DNA from: an uncultured Gammaproteobacteria bacterium
Lineage (GTDB): Bacteria; Pseudomonadota; Gammaproteobacteria; Steroidobacterales; GCA-2729495
Direction: 5' to 3'
Assembly: GCA_937921935.1 (NCBI GenBank)
Contig: CAKZWQ010000007.1
Span: 1 to 64,000, forward strand
Length of the DNA: 64,000 nt
The translations under genes were made by a program, and so were the position numbers. The notes beneath the pieces are model-generated. The model saw nothing but the letters and a program-made list of their open reading frames with translations. It did no database searches and was not told where the DNA came from. The number at the start of each line of letters is the position of its first letter. Position 1 is the stretch's first letter. This document shows, piece by piece, positions 29,556 through 39,397 of this stretch.

Positions 29556-29624
29556 GGGTAATGATTCTCCAAGCTTGCGTAGCGGGGATGCCGGGTGGCG
29601 GCAAACCCGATTAACAGGATGCGA

Positions 29625-30584
29625 TTAACTGGATGCGGCGCGATTCTCGTCGGCGGATCCTTCAGCCACAGATTCAAGCCAGCCCCAGCGATCTTCGGTC
29701 TGGCCGTTAAACAAGCCGAAGAAGGCGTCCTGGATCTGTTTGGTGATCGGTCCGCGTCCGCCGGTGCCAACTTCGATGTGATCCACCGAGCGCACGGGTG
29801 TGACTTCCGCCGCGGTGCCCGTCAGGAACATCTCGTCGGCAATGTAGAGCATCTCGCGGGGCATCGATTGTTCCACGACTTCCAGGCCCAGGTCCTTGGC
29901 CAGGACCACCACGGTGTCCCGTGTGATCCCCGTCAGGATGGAAGCGCAGGCCGGCGGCGTGTAAAGGCGGCCGTCGCGCACCACGAAGATATTCTCGCCG
30001 GCGCCTTCGCTGACGGTGCCATCGGTAGCCAGGGCGATGCCTTCGGCAAAGCCACGTTCTTTGGCTTCCAGGCTGACCAGGGTGCTCGACAGGTAGTTAC
30101 CACCGGCTTTGGCCAGGGCTGGAATGGTGTTGGGTGCGACGCGTTGCCAGGAGGAGACGCAGACGTCTACGCCCTTTTCCAGGCCTTCGTCGCCCAGGTA
30201 AGCGCCCCATTCCCAGGCCGCCACGGAGACCTCCACCGGGTGCTCGGGGCCCGGCGCCAGGCCAATATCGCCATAGCCGCGGAAGGCCACGGGCCGGATG
30301 TACGCGCCATTGTTCAGTTTATTGCGCAGAATGACCTGGCGACAGGCATCGTTGATGACCCCGGCAGAGAAGGGCACGCGGATACGATGAATCCGCGCCG
30401 AATCCAGCAGCCGGCGCGTGTGGGCCTGCAGCCGGAAAAACATGGAGCCCTGGGGCGTGGGGTAAACCCGGATCCCTTCAAAGACTGAGGAGCCATAGTG
30501 AAGTGCATGGGTGAGCACGTGCACGGTGGCCTGCTCCCACGGGATCAGTTCGCCGTTGTGCCAGATCCAGTCACTTTTCTTCAT
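29625..30584 (-). CDS. ilvE: Branched-chain amino acid aminotransferase
   Basis: WHNGELIPWEQATVHVLTHALHYGSSVFEGIRVY; SEGAGENIFVVRDG. Confidence 0.94.
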   Translation of the reverse strand: MKKSDWIWHNGELIPWEQATVHVLTHALHYGSSVFEGIRVYPTPQGSMFFRLQAHTRRLLDSARIHRIRVPFSAGVINDACRQVILRNKLNNGAYIRPVAFRGYGDIGLAPGPEHPVEVSVAAWEWGAYLGDEGLEKGVDVCVSSWQRVAPNTIPALAKAGGNYLSSTLVSLEAKERGFAEGIALATDGTVSEGAGENIFVVRDGRLYTPPACASILTGITRDTVVVLAKDLGLEVVEQSMPREMLYIADEMFLTGTAAEVTPVRSVDHIEVGTGGRGPITKQIQDAFFGLFNGQTEDRWGWLESVAEGSADENRAASS

Positions 30585-30616
30585 GCCAAGCTATCCCCCG
30601 GGCCCCTGGCCCGCTG

Positions 30617-32206
30617 CTAAATGGTCGCAATCTTCTGCGAGGTGTCGGTTTCCCCGGCGTCTTGAGTCCGTGTTTTTCGCCGGGCGACACGATTGATAAC
30701 TTCCAGATAGGCGCGGGCTGCAGCCTCGACGATGTCGGTGCTGATGCCGTTGCCCCGAAAGCTCTGGCCATTATATTCCACGGTTACGGTGACCTCACCC
30801 TGCGCATCCTCACCCACGGAAACACTCCGAACCTCAAAGTTACGCAGTTCCAGATCGATGCCCGTGGCCCGTTCCAGCGCGGTGAAAGCCGCCTCAATCG
30901 GACCGTCGCCCACGGCAGCTTCTTTGACCGTGCCGGTTTCTTTATGGGTGAGTTGCACAGCCCCTGCGGCGATCTTGCCGGTACCAGCGGAAATATGCAG
31001 TTCATCAATGCTCCACGGGCCGGTACTGACCCCCTCGGCATTCATGATGATGGCTTCGATGTCCGAGTCGAACAGCTCTTTCTTGCGGTCGGCCAGTTTC
31101 TTGAATTCGTCAAAGGCACGGTTCAGTTCAGAGTCGTCCACCTGGAAACCCAGCTGTTCCACTCGCTCGCGGAAAGCATGCCGCCCGCTGTGTTTGCCCA
31201 GCACCAGATTCGACCGGCTGATGCCAACATCTTCAGGCCGCATTATTTCGTACGTCGAAGCGTTCTTCAGCATGCCGTGCTGATGAATACCCGCTTCGTG
31301 GGCGAACGCGTTCTCACCGACCACGGCTTTATTTTTTGGGACGTGCATACCCGTGATACTCGCCACCAGCCGGCTGGTGGGGTACAGCTTGCGGGTATCA
31401 ATGCCTGTGTCCAGGCCAAAGTGCTCCGCGCGGGTGCTCAGGGCCATGACCACTTCTTCCAGTGAACAGTTGCCGGCGCGTTCGCCGATGCCGTTAATGG
31501 TGCACTCGATTTGCCGGGCACCGGCGCTTACAGCCGCCAGGCTGTTAGCCACCGCCATGCCCAGGTCATCGTGACAGTGCACGCTCAGCACGGCCTGGTC
31601 GATGTTGGAGACATGCTTATTGAGATAGCCAAACAACTCGGCGAACTCTGAGGGCACGGTATAGCCCACTGTGTCCGGGATATTAATCGTGCGGGCACCG
31701 GCCTCGATCACCGCCTGCACGACCTCGGCCAGGTAGGCCGGTTCGGTTCGCGAGGCATCCTCCGGGGAGAATTCCACGTCGTCGCAGGATTCACGCGCCA
31801 GCTTCACCGCATCCACCGCGCGACGAATGATCTCTTCCTTGGCCAGTTCCAGCTTGTACTTGCGATGAATCTCGCTGGTGGCTACGAAGACATGTATGCG
31901 GCGATTGCTCGCCGGCTCCAGTGCCCGCGCCGCCCGCTCGATATCACCGGGGTGACAACGGGCCAGGCTGCAGATAACGGGCCCCTCTATCCCCTCGGCG
32001 ATGGCCTTGACGGCATCAAAGTCACCGGGCGAAGCCGCGGCAAAGCCCGCTTCGATAATGTCGACGCGCAGATCACGGAGCGCCGCGGCAACTCGCAGTT
32101 TTTCCCGGAGCGTCATGCTGCATCCGGGTGCCTGCTCGCCATCGCGCAGGGTCGTGTCGAAAATCCGTACACGCTTGTCTGCTTGCTCGTTCATTGCCAT
32201 CTCCAT
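30617..32206 (-). CDS. leuA: 2-isopropylmalate synthase
   Basis: RIFDTTLRDGEQAPGCSM; HCHDDLGMAVANSLAAVSAGARQIECTINGIGERAGN. Confidence 0.96.
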   Translation of the reverse strand: MEMAMNEQADKRVRIFDTTLRDGEQAPGCSMTLREKLRVAAALRDLRVDIIEAGFAAASPGDFDAVKAIAEGIEGPVICSLARCHPGDIERAARALEPASNRRIHVFVATSEIHRKYKLELAKEEIIRRAVDAVKLARESCDDVEFSPEDASRTEPAYLAEVVQAVIEAGARTINIPDTVGYTVPSEFAELFGYLNKHVSNIDQAVLSVHCHDDLGMAVANSLAAVSAGARQIECTINGIGERAGNCSLEEVVMALSTRAEHFGLDTGIDTRKLYPTSRLVASITGMHVPKNKAVVGENAFAHEAGIHQHGMLKNASTYEIMRPEDVGISRSNLVLGKHSGRHAFRERVEQLGFQVDDSELNRAFDEFKKLADRKKELFDSDIEAIIMNAEGVSTGPWSIDELHISAGTGKIAAGAVQLTHKETGTVKEAAVGDGPIEAAFTALERATGIDLELRNFEVRSVSVGEDAQGEVTVTVEYNGQSFRGNGISTDIVEAAARAYLEVINRVARRKTRTQDAGETDTSQKIATI

Positions 32207-32231
32207 TAACGCCGGGCTTTGTGCCGGGCGG

Positions 32232-33224
32232 TTAGTTCTCCTCGTTCAGCCAGGGCATCCGGCCGCGCAGTTCCGCACCCACTTTTTCAATGGGGTGCTC
32301 CAGGTCCTGTGATAGCAGGCGTTTGAATTCGGGCTGATCGGTTTCGTTTTCAGCGATCCAGCGGCTGGAGAAGGTGCCGTCCTGAATCTCCTTCAGGACT
32401 TCGGACATCCGGTCGCGGACATGCTGGTCGACTACCCGCGGGCCGCTCACCAGGTCGCCCCACTGGGCGGTCTCGCTGATGAACTCGTGCATTTTCGCGA
32501 GTCCGCCTTCGTGAAGCAGGTCCACGATTAGCTTGAGTTCGTGCATGCACTCGAAGTAAGCCACTTCGGGCTGATAGCCGGCATTGACCAGGGTTTCGTA
32601 ACCCGCCAGCACCAGTTCCGTGGCGCCGCCACACAGCACGGCCTGCTCGCCGAACAGGTCTGTCTCGGTTTCCTCGGCAAAGGTGGTTTCCAGCACACCG
32701 CCGCGCGCGCCGCCGATACCGGCAGCGTAGGCCAGCGCGGTCTCCTTGGCGTGACCCGAGGCATCCTGAGCCACGGCCATCAGGCAGGGGACACCCTTGC
32801 CCTGGGCGTACTGACGCCGGACCAGATCGCCCGGGCCCTTGGGCGCGATCAGCACCACATCCAGGTCCTTGCGGGGTTCGATCTGCCCGAAATGGATATT
32901 GAAGCCGTGGGCAAACAGCAGCGTGGCCCCATTGGGAATGGCGCTTTCAATAGAGCCGTAAAACTGGGCCTGAGCCGTATCGGGCAGCAGGAAGGCGATC
33001 AGGTCCGCGCCGGCGCAGGCCGCGGTGGGTTCCTGCACGGTGAAGCCATCAGCCTCAGCCTTGGACCAGGTCTTGCCACCGGGTCGCAGGCCGACGACGA
33101 CGTCCAGTCCGCTATCGCGGAGATTCTGGGCGTGGGCCCGGCCCTGGCTGCCATAGCCGAGTATGGCTATCCGCTTGCCGTTCAGCCGGCCATTGTCCAC
33201 GTCACTGTCTGAATAGATCTTCAT
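32232..33224 (-). CDS. ilvC: Ketol-acid reductoisomerase
   Basis: [39 protein letters not shown]; start refined to ATG 33224 behind aggag. Confidence 0.96.
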   Translation of the reverse strand: MKIYSDSDVDNGRLNGKRIAILGYGSQGRAHAQNLRDSGLDVVVGLRPGGKTWSKAEADGFTVQEPTAACAGADLIAFLLPDTAQAQFYGSIESAIPNGATLLFAHGFNIHFGQIEPRKDLDVVLIAPKGPGDLVRRQYAQGKGVPCLMAVAQDASGHAKETALAYAAGIGGARGGVLETTFAEETETDLFGEQAVLCGGATELVLAGYETLVNAGYQPEVAYFECMHELKLIVDLLHEGGLAKMHEFISETAQWGDLVSGPRVVDQHVRDRMSEVLKEIQDGTFSSRWIAENETDQPEFKRLLSQDLEHPIEKVGAELRGRMPWLNEEN

Positions 33225-33272
33225 CAGGTTTCTCCTGGGAAACGTTCTTAAATTGTCCTGTGCAAAGGGCAT

Positions 33273-33304
33273 AAAAAAACCCCGCTACCTGTTCGGGTGC
33301 GGGG
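33273..33304 (-). terminator. Attenuator terminator upstream of ilvC
   Basis: Minus strand ccccgcacccgaacaggtagcggggttttttt: GC stem plus 7 U. Confidence 0.88.
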
Positions 33305-33325
33305 TCCTGGAATCTGTCAGCCTGA

Positions 33326-33409
33326 TCAGGCGCCCAGCGGCCCGCACCTCCGTTGAGTCAACTCAAGGAGCAGCAGTACTGGTTCGCCGAGGACGACGCC
33401 AGTGGGCAT
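33326..33409 (-). CDS. Branched-chain leader peptide (27 aa) controlling ilvC-leuA-ilvE-leuCDB
   Basis: MPTGVVLGEPVLLLLELTQRRCGPLGA*, with Val-Val-Leu and Val-Leu-Leu-Leu-Leu runs, aagg SD 8 nt upstream, attenuator terminator downstream. Confidence 0.8.
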   Translation of the reverse strand: MPTGVVLGEPVLLLLELTQRRCGPLGA

Positions 33410-33644
33410 TGAGCACACCTTAATCATCCGCGGGATACTCGGGGATGGCGCCCCACTTGTCAACCGGCCAGCTCCCTGTGCGGTTGCCGGAGCGGTCCCG
33501 GGCGAGCACCCAAATATTAGGCTGGCGGAGCCCGATTCGGCGTTTCGCTAACGGTGGCATCGGGGGCGGGTGCAGCCGCTCCCCCACCTGTAGTAATCTA
33601 GAGGTGTTTGGCCTTCGCGGTGTGCGTTTGCCGGCACGGGTTAC

Positions 33645-33670
33645 AAAAAAGGCCGCCTGCAGGCGGACGA
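33645..33670 (-). terminator. Orphan terminator-like palindrome on the minus strand
   Basis: gtCCGCCTGCAGGCGGccTTTTTT on the minus strand. Confidence 0.5.
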
Positions 33671-33702
33671 ACTCGATCAAGAATTAGTCAAGGGGATCCC
33701 TC

Positions 33703-34476
33703 ATGAGTCCAAGTAACTGGATGTCGTGGATCGTGACGGGCAGTGCGCTCTGCGTGTTACTGCCGTCGTCGATCATGGCACAGTCTCTCGAGCAAGTGCT
33801 CAATGTTCAGGAGCGTCGCGTTCGCGTCGCCCAGGAATCGCAAGAGCGTATCGATCAAGTCGTCAAGAAGACCCGTAGTCTCGAGGACCAGTACAAGGCT
33901 GTATTGAAAGAGATCGAAGGTCTCGATGTGTACAACACGCTCTTGCAGCGCCAGGTTGATAACCAGGCTGCGCAGCTGATTGACCTGCGGGAATCCATCG
34001 ATCAGGTGGAGGTCATCAATCGGCAGATTGTGCCGATCATGACCAAGATGATCGAAGGCATTGAACAGTTCGTGGAACTCGATGTGCCTTTCCTGCTGGA
34101 AGAGCGCCAGGATCGGGTTGCCTCGCTGCGCGTGCTAATGGAGCGTCAGGACGTGACCGTAGCGGAGAAATTCCGCAAGGTGACTGAAGCCTTCCAGATC
34201 GAGAACGATTACGGCCGCACCATTGAAGCCTATAGCGACACCCTGAATATTGATGGTGAAAAGCGCCTGGTTAGTGTGTTGCGTGTCGGCCGGGTTGCCT
34301 TGCTGTACCAGACGGAGGACGGTGATAAATCCGGCGCCTGGGACCAGAACGCCGGCAGCTGGATCCAGTTAGGTAACGAGTACAAGAATCAGATCAAGTT
34401 TGGTTTGAAGATTGCGCGTAAGCAGGTGGCACCGGATCTCGTGCTTCTGCCTGTTGACGCCCCGGAGGCCGGCTGA
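33703..34476 (+). CDS. DUF3450-like periplasmic coiled-coil protein of a TonB system
   Basis: Signal peptide, coiled coil, operon position before the MotA/TolQ/ExbB gene. Confidence 0.85.
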   Translation: MSPSNWMSWIVTGSALCVLLPSSIMAQSLEQVLNVQERRVRVAQESQERIDQVVKKTRSLEDQYKAVLKEIEGLDVYNTLLQRQVDNQAAQLIDLRESIDQVEVINRQIVPIMTKMIEGIEQFVELDVPFLLEERQDRVASLRVLMERQDVTVAEKFRKVTEAFQIENDYGRTIEAYSDTLNIDGEKRLVSVLRVGRVALLYQTEDGDKSGAWDQNAGSWIQLGNEYKNQIKFGLKIARKQVAPDLVLLPVDAPEAG

Positions 34477-34478
34477 TC

Positions 34479-35864
34479 ATGACTATTTGCAATAGATTTT
34501 TTGCCCTTGCGGCCTGCGCCGCCATGCTGGGCGCTGCACTGCCCGTCGCCGCTCAGGACGATGCCATGTCCATGAGCGAACTTCTGCGCCGTGTGGAGCA
34601 GGGGCGTGTCTCGGATAACCGCGAGAACCAGCAGCGTGAACAGCGCTTCAAGCAGACTCAGGGCGAACAGCAGAAGATGCTGAATGATGGCCAGCAGACC
34701 AAGCGTCGCGCCGAAGCTCGCAGTGAGGAACTGGAAGGCAAGTACGACGTCAACGAGCAAGCCATTGCTGAGCTGAGCGCGGTGCTCGACCAGCGTCTGG
34801 GCTCATTAAAAGAACTGTTCGGTGTGATGCAGCAGGTCTCGGGTGATACCCAGGCACGGTTTGATTCATCGCTGACCAATATTCAGTACCCGGACCGCAG
34901 TGAATTCCTGGAGAACCTGGCCAAGAAGATTGGCAGTAGCTCCAAGCTGCCGTCACTGGAAGAAATCGAGCGCCTGTGGTTTGAACTGCAGCGTGAAATG
35001 ACCGAGAGCGGTCGCGTGGTTCGCTTCAGTACCGCAGTTAACATTGGCGGGACTGAAACCCAGACCGAAGTCGTTCGTGTCGGCTTGTTCAACATCGTCA
35101 CTGACGGCAAGTACCTGAAGTTTGATCCTGTCACCGGCAATGTCTCCGAATTGCCGCGGCAGCCGGAGCAGGACCGGTTCACCAACAGCACCAGCGACCT
35201 GTTTAACGCGACCTCGGGCAAAGTTCGCTTCGGTATGGACCCCACCCTGGGTGGGGTACTCGAGTCATTGGTTGCTCGACCGAATCTGCAGGAACGTGTG
35301 CAGCAGGGTGGCCTGGTGGGTTACCTGATTATCGCCCTGGGTGTGATCGGTATCCTGATTGCCCTGGAACGCCTGGTGGCGCTGGGAATTGCCAGCCGCA
35401 AGGTTACAGCGCAGTTAGGCAGCGACGCTGCCAAGTCTGACAATGCCCTGGGTCGAGTGCTCGGCGTTTACGATGATAATCGCAGTGTCGATACCGAAAC
35501 CCTCGAGTTGAAGATGTCCGAAGCGATCTTCAAGGAAACGCCTGCCCTGAACCGGGCATTGCTGTTCATCAAGATTATCTCGGTGGTTGCGCCGCTGATG
35601 GGGCTGCTTGGAACAGTGACCGGCATGATCCAGACCTTCCAGGCCATTACCCTGTATGGCACCGGTGATCCGAAACTGATGGCCGGCGGTATTTCGCAGG
35701 CCCTGGTGACCACCGTGCTGGGTCTGACCGTGGCGATTCCGATGGTTTTACTGCATACCCTGGTGAGCGGACGCAGCAAGCGTATCGTGCAGGTATTGCA
35801 GGAGCAGAGTGCCGGCATCATTGCCAGGCATGCTGAGAAACATGGCGGGCTGAAGACCGCCTAG
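34479..35864 (+). CDS. MotA/TolQ/ExbB proton channel protein with long periplasmic N-terminal domain (TtpC-like)
   Basis: Signal peptide, coiled coil, C-terminal ExbB domain (APLMGLLGTVTGMIQTFQAITLYGTGDPKLMAGGISQALVTTVLGLTVAIP). Confidence 0.88.
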   Translation: MTICNRFFALAACAAMLGAALPVAAQDDAMSMSELLRRVEQGRVSDNRENQQREQRFKQTQGEQQKMLNDGQQTKRRAEARSEELEGKYDVNEQAIAELSAVLDQRLGSLKELFGVMQQVSGDTQARFDSSLTNIQYPDRSEFLENLAKKIGSSSKLPSLEEIERLWFELQREMTESGRVVRFSTAVNIGGTETQTEVVRVGLFNIVTDGKYLKFDPVTGNVSELPRQPEQDRFTNSTSDLFNATSGKVRFGMDPTLGGVLESLVARPNLQERVQQGGLVGYLIIALGVIGILIALERLVALGIASRKVTAQLGSDAAKSDNALGRVLGVYDDNRSVDTETLELKMSEAIFKETPALNRALLFIKIISVVAPLMGLLGTVTGMIQTFQAITLYGTGDPKLMAGGISQALVTTVLGLTVAIPMVLLHTLVSGRSKRIVQVLQEQSAGIIARHAEKHGGLKTA

Positions 35865-35888
35865 GGCGGTCGCGGGAGGACTGCGCCG

Positions 35889-36416
35889 ATGCAGTGGTTT
35901 TTCGATGCCCTGGAAGCCGTTCGGGATTTTCTCGAAATGGGCGGGCCGATTCTCAGCCTGATTGGTTGGACGATCTTCCTGATGTGGATACTCATCGTGG
36001 AACGATTGATCTATTTCCAGACGGGCCTGAAGGCTCTGGCCAAGGAAGTTTCGGGCAAGTGGGAATCGCGCGGCGAGCATCGCTCCTGGGGTGCTCACCG
36101 GATTCGTGAAAGCATGATCTCGGAATTCTCCATGTCGGCGAATACTGCGATCCCTGTCATTCAGACCCTGGTTGCCTTATGTCCACTGCTGGGCCTGATG
36201 GGCACGGTCACTGGCATGATCGAAGTGTTTGATGTGATGGCCATCTCCGGGAGCGGTAATGCCCGTTCCATGGCATCGGGTGTGTCCCGAGCCACCATTC
36301 CGACCATGGCCGGCATGGTGGGCGCTTTGTCAGGCGTATTTCTGATTACTTTGCTGACTCGCCGGGTAGAGCGGGAAGTCGAAGGTCTGGAAGACAGCCT
36401 GACCATGGAACACTGA
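35889..36416 (+). CDS. MotA/TolQ/ExbB proton channel family protein
   Basis: LCPLLGLMGTVTGMIEVFDVMAISGSGNARSMASGVSRATIPTMAGMVGAL. Confidence 0.9.
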   Translation: MQWFFDALEAVRDFLEMGGPILSLIGWTIFLMWILIVERLIYFQTGLKALAKEVSGKWESRGEHRSWGAHRIRESMISEFSMSANTAIPVIQTLVALCPLLGLMGTVTGMIEVFDVMAISGSGNARSMASGVSRATIPTMAGMVGALSGVFLITLLTRRVEREVEGLEDSLTMEH

Positions 36417-36443
36417 CCGGCTGAACGGGCGGGAAACGGAATC

Positions 36444-36872
36444 ATGAGTACGCGTTTGAATAACCTGGGTCGGGCCCTCTCGGACAACGAGGAAGAGTCC
36501 GAAATCAATCTGACCCCCATGCTCGACGTGGTTTTTATCATGTTGATCTTTTTTATCGTCACCGCGTCCTTCCTGAAGGAAGTGGGCCTGGATGCCCAGC
36601 GGCCGCCGTCGGTCACGCCGGACGATACCAAGTCAGAATCCATCACTATTCGTATCACGAGTACTAACAAAATTCTCGTTGATGGCCGGACGGTAGATCC
36701 CCGCGCTGTCAGTTCCCTGATTACTCGCCGCAAAGCGGAAAACCCCGAGGCACCTCTGGCTGTACTGGCAGGCAAGCGCGCCAGAACAGAGCTGGTCGTC
36801 GGGGTGATTGATGCTGCGCGAGAGGCCGGCTTTCGGAGCGAACCCATTCCTATTAGCCCACTGCCGGAATAA
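36444..36872 (+). CDS. ExbD/TolR biopolymer transport protein
   Basis: INLTPMLDVVFIMLIFFIVTASFLKE. Confidence 0.9.
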   Translation: MSTRLNNLGRALSDNEEESEINLTPMLDVVFIMLIFFIVTASFLKEVGLDAQRPPSVTPDDTKSESITIRITSTNKILVDGRTVDPRAVSSLITRRKAENPEAPLAVLAGKRARTELVVGVIDAAREAGFRSEPIPISPLPE

Positions 36873-36906
36873 TGATGGTTAATATGAACTCAAGCGGGGA
36901 AGTGAA

Positions 36907-37323
36907 ATGAGCGTGCGGCGAAATGTCATGCAGGCCGGCAGCGAAGAAGAGGCCGAAGAAATCAATCTGACGCCGATGCTCGACGTGGTTTTTATCATGC
37001 TTATCTTTTTCATTGTTACAGCTTCCTTCATCAAGGAAGCGGGTATCGATGTGGATCGACCCACCGCAAAAACTGCCACGAAGCAGCAAAGCGCCAGCAT
37101 TTTGATCGCGATCAGTTCCAATAATGAGATCTGGATTGACCGCAAACGCGTCAAGCCCCAGGGCGTTCGGCCGGCTATCGACAAATTGCTGGCCGAGAAC
37201 CCGGAAGGTGAGGTAGTGATTCAGGCTGACCGCGAGTCTCACGCCGAGCCGGTGCTCATCGTGATGGAGGCAGCGCGGGCAGCGGGCGTGAACAATATCG
37301 CGGTTTCCGCGGAACAACAGTAG
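36907..37323 (+). CDS. ExbD/TolR biopolymer transport protein (second copy)
   Basis: INLTPMLDVVFIMLIFFIVTASFIKEAGI. Confidence 0.9.
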   Translation: MSVRRNVMQAGSEEEAEEINLTPMLDVVFIMLIFFIVTASFIKEAGIDVDRPTAKTATKQQSASILIAISSNNEIWIDRKRVKPQGVRPAIDKLLAENPEGEVVIQADRESHAEPVLIVMEAARAAGVNNIAVSAEQQ

Positions 37324-37369
37324 CCATACTTCGGTCTAAGGAACGACGGGTAAGAGGATAAGGAAGCGC

Positions 37370-37972
37370 ATGGTTGGTCGAATTGGCATTTCTCTGGCAG
37401 CTGGCGTCATCATGACCTTCGCCCTGCTGTGGGTCATGCAGATACTGATTGCTACCGGTAAGGATGCCCTGGGCGACGGTAAGGATTACAAGTTCGTCGA
37501 CTTTGTGCGTGTTAACCGTGAAGAAACTATCGAACAGAAAAAACCCAAGCCCAAGAAGCCCCCGGAAGTCGACCAGCCCCCGCCCGATGTGCCGCCCCCG
37601 GCTATGGATGACATTGACCCCAATGCAGGATCCATCAGCATTGGTTCAGTCAACATTGGCACCGACATCAGTATCGGCTTTGGCGGCTTCGATACCGTCG
37701 ATGGCGAGTATCTGCCCATCGTTAAAGTGCAACCCATTTACCCGCGGCGCGCTCAGTCCCGGGGCCTGGCCGGCTATTGCAATCTTAAATTCACGGTAAC
37801 GCGCCTGGGCACGGTGGCCGACCCGCAGATCATCGACTGCACCAGTTCGGTGTTCGAGCGCGCCTCCCTGCAGGCCGTGCTGAAATGGAAGTACAAACCT
37901 CGGGTCGTGAACGGGGAGCCCATTGACGTACCCGGCGTAACCCACCGCGTGACGTATCAGATCGAGGACTGA
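37370..37972 (+). CDS. TonB family energy transducer
   Basis: Pro-rich KPKPKKPPEVDQPPPDVPPP; C-terminal TonB domain (VQPIYPRRAQSRGLAGYCNLKFTVTRLGTV). Confidence 0.92.
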   Translation: MVGRIGISLAAGVIMTFALLWVMQILIATGKDALGDGKDYKFVDFVRVNREETIEQKKPKPKKPPEVDQPPPDVPPPAMDDIDPNAGSISIGSVNIGTDISIGFGGFDTVDGEYLPIVKVQPIYPRRAQSRGLAGYCNLKFTVTRLGTVADPQIIDCTSSVFERASLQAVLKWKYKPRVVNGEPIDVPGVTHRVTYQIED

Positions 37973-37975
37973 GGC

Positions 37976-39358
37976 ATGGCAATGTCGGTTAATTCTTTTA
38001 CTCAGGCTGTCGCAACGCGCAGCCTGAACAGGCTGGCACTGTTGCTGACCGTGCTTTGCCTGGCAGGTGTGTTCGGCGTCACACCCGTCCTCGCACAAGA
38101 GGACGGTGAGGCCGCGGAAGAGCCGCAGGGCAACCGCACCGGCTCCATGAGCGAGAAAACTTATCGCAAGCTGGCCGAAGCCCAGGAGTTGGCGGATGCA
38201 GATGACTTCAACGGCGCCCGTCGGGTGCTCGACGAGTTGAAGGCTTCGCCCAAGCTCTCGGGCTACGAGAAGGCCCAGATCTACAACTTCTACGGGTACA
38301 TCTATTTCTCACAGGATAATTACGCCGCCAGTATCGAGGCCTACAACACGGTTTTGCAGCAACCGGATATTCCCCAGGGTCTGAAAGATGCAACCCTGTA
38401 TACCCTGGCTCAGCTCTACTTTACGACGGAGAAGTGGGCCAAGGCGGTGGAGCTGGTGGAAGAGTGGTTGAAGACCGCGCCCAACCCGGGACCGCAGCCC
38501 TACATTCTGCTGGGTTCAGGTTATTACCAGCTGGCCTCGGATAAAACCAAGGCCTCGGCCGCTGACTGGCAGGCCATGATCAAGCCCATCGAAACGGCCA
38601 TGCGCATTGCCCGGGAGCGGGAGATTGATATCAAGGAACAGTGGTATCTGCTCCTTCGTGTGGCGTATTACGAACTCAACGACCTGGAGCAGGTGAAGGA
38701 CATTCTGGAAGTCCTGGTCGTTAACTGGCCCAAGAAGGACTACTGGACCATGCTATCGGCCATGTATGGCGAGCTGAAGTCTGAGAAGCGACAGCTGGCT
38801 GCCTATGAAGCCGCCTATGATCAGGAGCTGTTGAGCCGCAGCGCCGAGCTGGTTCAGCTGTCGCAGTTATTCATGCAGGCCGAGGTGCCCTACAAGGCCG
38901 CTCGCGTACTCGAGAAAGGTTTGGAAGCAGGTACCGTGGAGAAGAACTCGGAAAATTACCGGCTGCTTTCCAGCGCCTGGCAGCTCTCCGGTGAGGATCG
39001 CAAGGCGATTCCTGCCCTGAAGGAAGCAGCGCGTATGGCCAGCGATGGTGAGCTTGATGTGCGCCTGGCTAACAGCTATCTCAATATCTCCGATTTCGAC
39101 GAGTGCGTTGAAGCCGTGCAGCGTGGCCTGGAACGCGGTGGTGTGAAAAGCGAGGGTAATGCCTATATTGTTCTGGGCATGTGTCAGTTCGAGAAGGATA
39201 ACTACGAGGCAGCGAAAAAAGCTTTCCGCTCGGCGTCCCGCGACGACAAGAGCAAAAAGACGGCGGGCCAGTGGATCCAGTTCATCGAGCGTGAGCAAAA
39301 ACGCCTTGAACAACTTGAACGCTCCATGGAACAGATGCGAAGCGCCAGCACCAGCTAA
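37976..39358 (+). CDS. TPR-repeat protein of the TonB operon
   Basis: Signal sequence and helical TPR-like repeats; 3 nt after tonB. Confidence 0.85.
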   Translation: MAMSVNSFTQAVATRSLNRLALLLTVLCLAGVFGVTPVLAQEDGEAAEEPQGNRTGSMSEKTYRKLAEAQELADADDFNGARRVLDELKASPKLSGYEKAQIYNFYGYIYFSQDNYAASIEAYNTVLQQPDIPQGLKDATLYTLAQLYFTTEKWAKAVELVEEWLKTAPNPGPQPYILLGSGYYQLASDKTKASAADWQAMIKPIETAMRIAREREIDIKEQWYLLLRVAYYELNDLEQVKDILEVLVVNWPKKDYWTMLSAMYGELKSEKRQLAAYEAAYDQELLSRSAELVQLSQLFMQAEVPYKAARVLEKGLEAGTVEKNSENYRLLSSAWQLSGEDRKAIPALKEAARMASDGELDVRLANSYLNISDFDECVEAVQRGLERGGVKSEGNAYIVLGMCQFEKDNYEAAKKAFRSASRDDKSKKTAGQWIQFIEREQKRLEQLERSMEQMRSASTS

Positions 39359-39397
39359 CCGGTCTCCGAATCTCCTCACCGCAGCTGCAGGCCCCTT

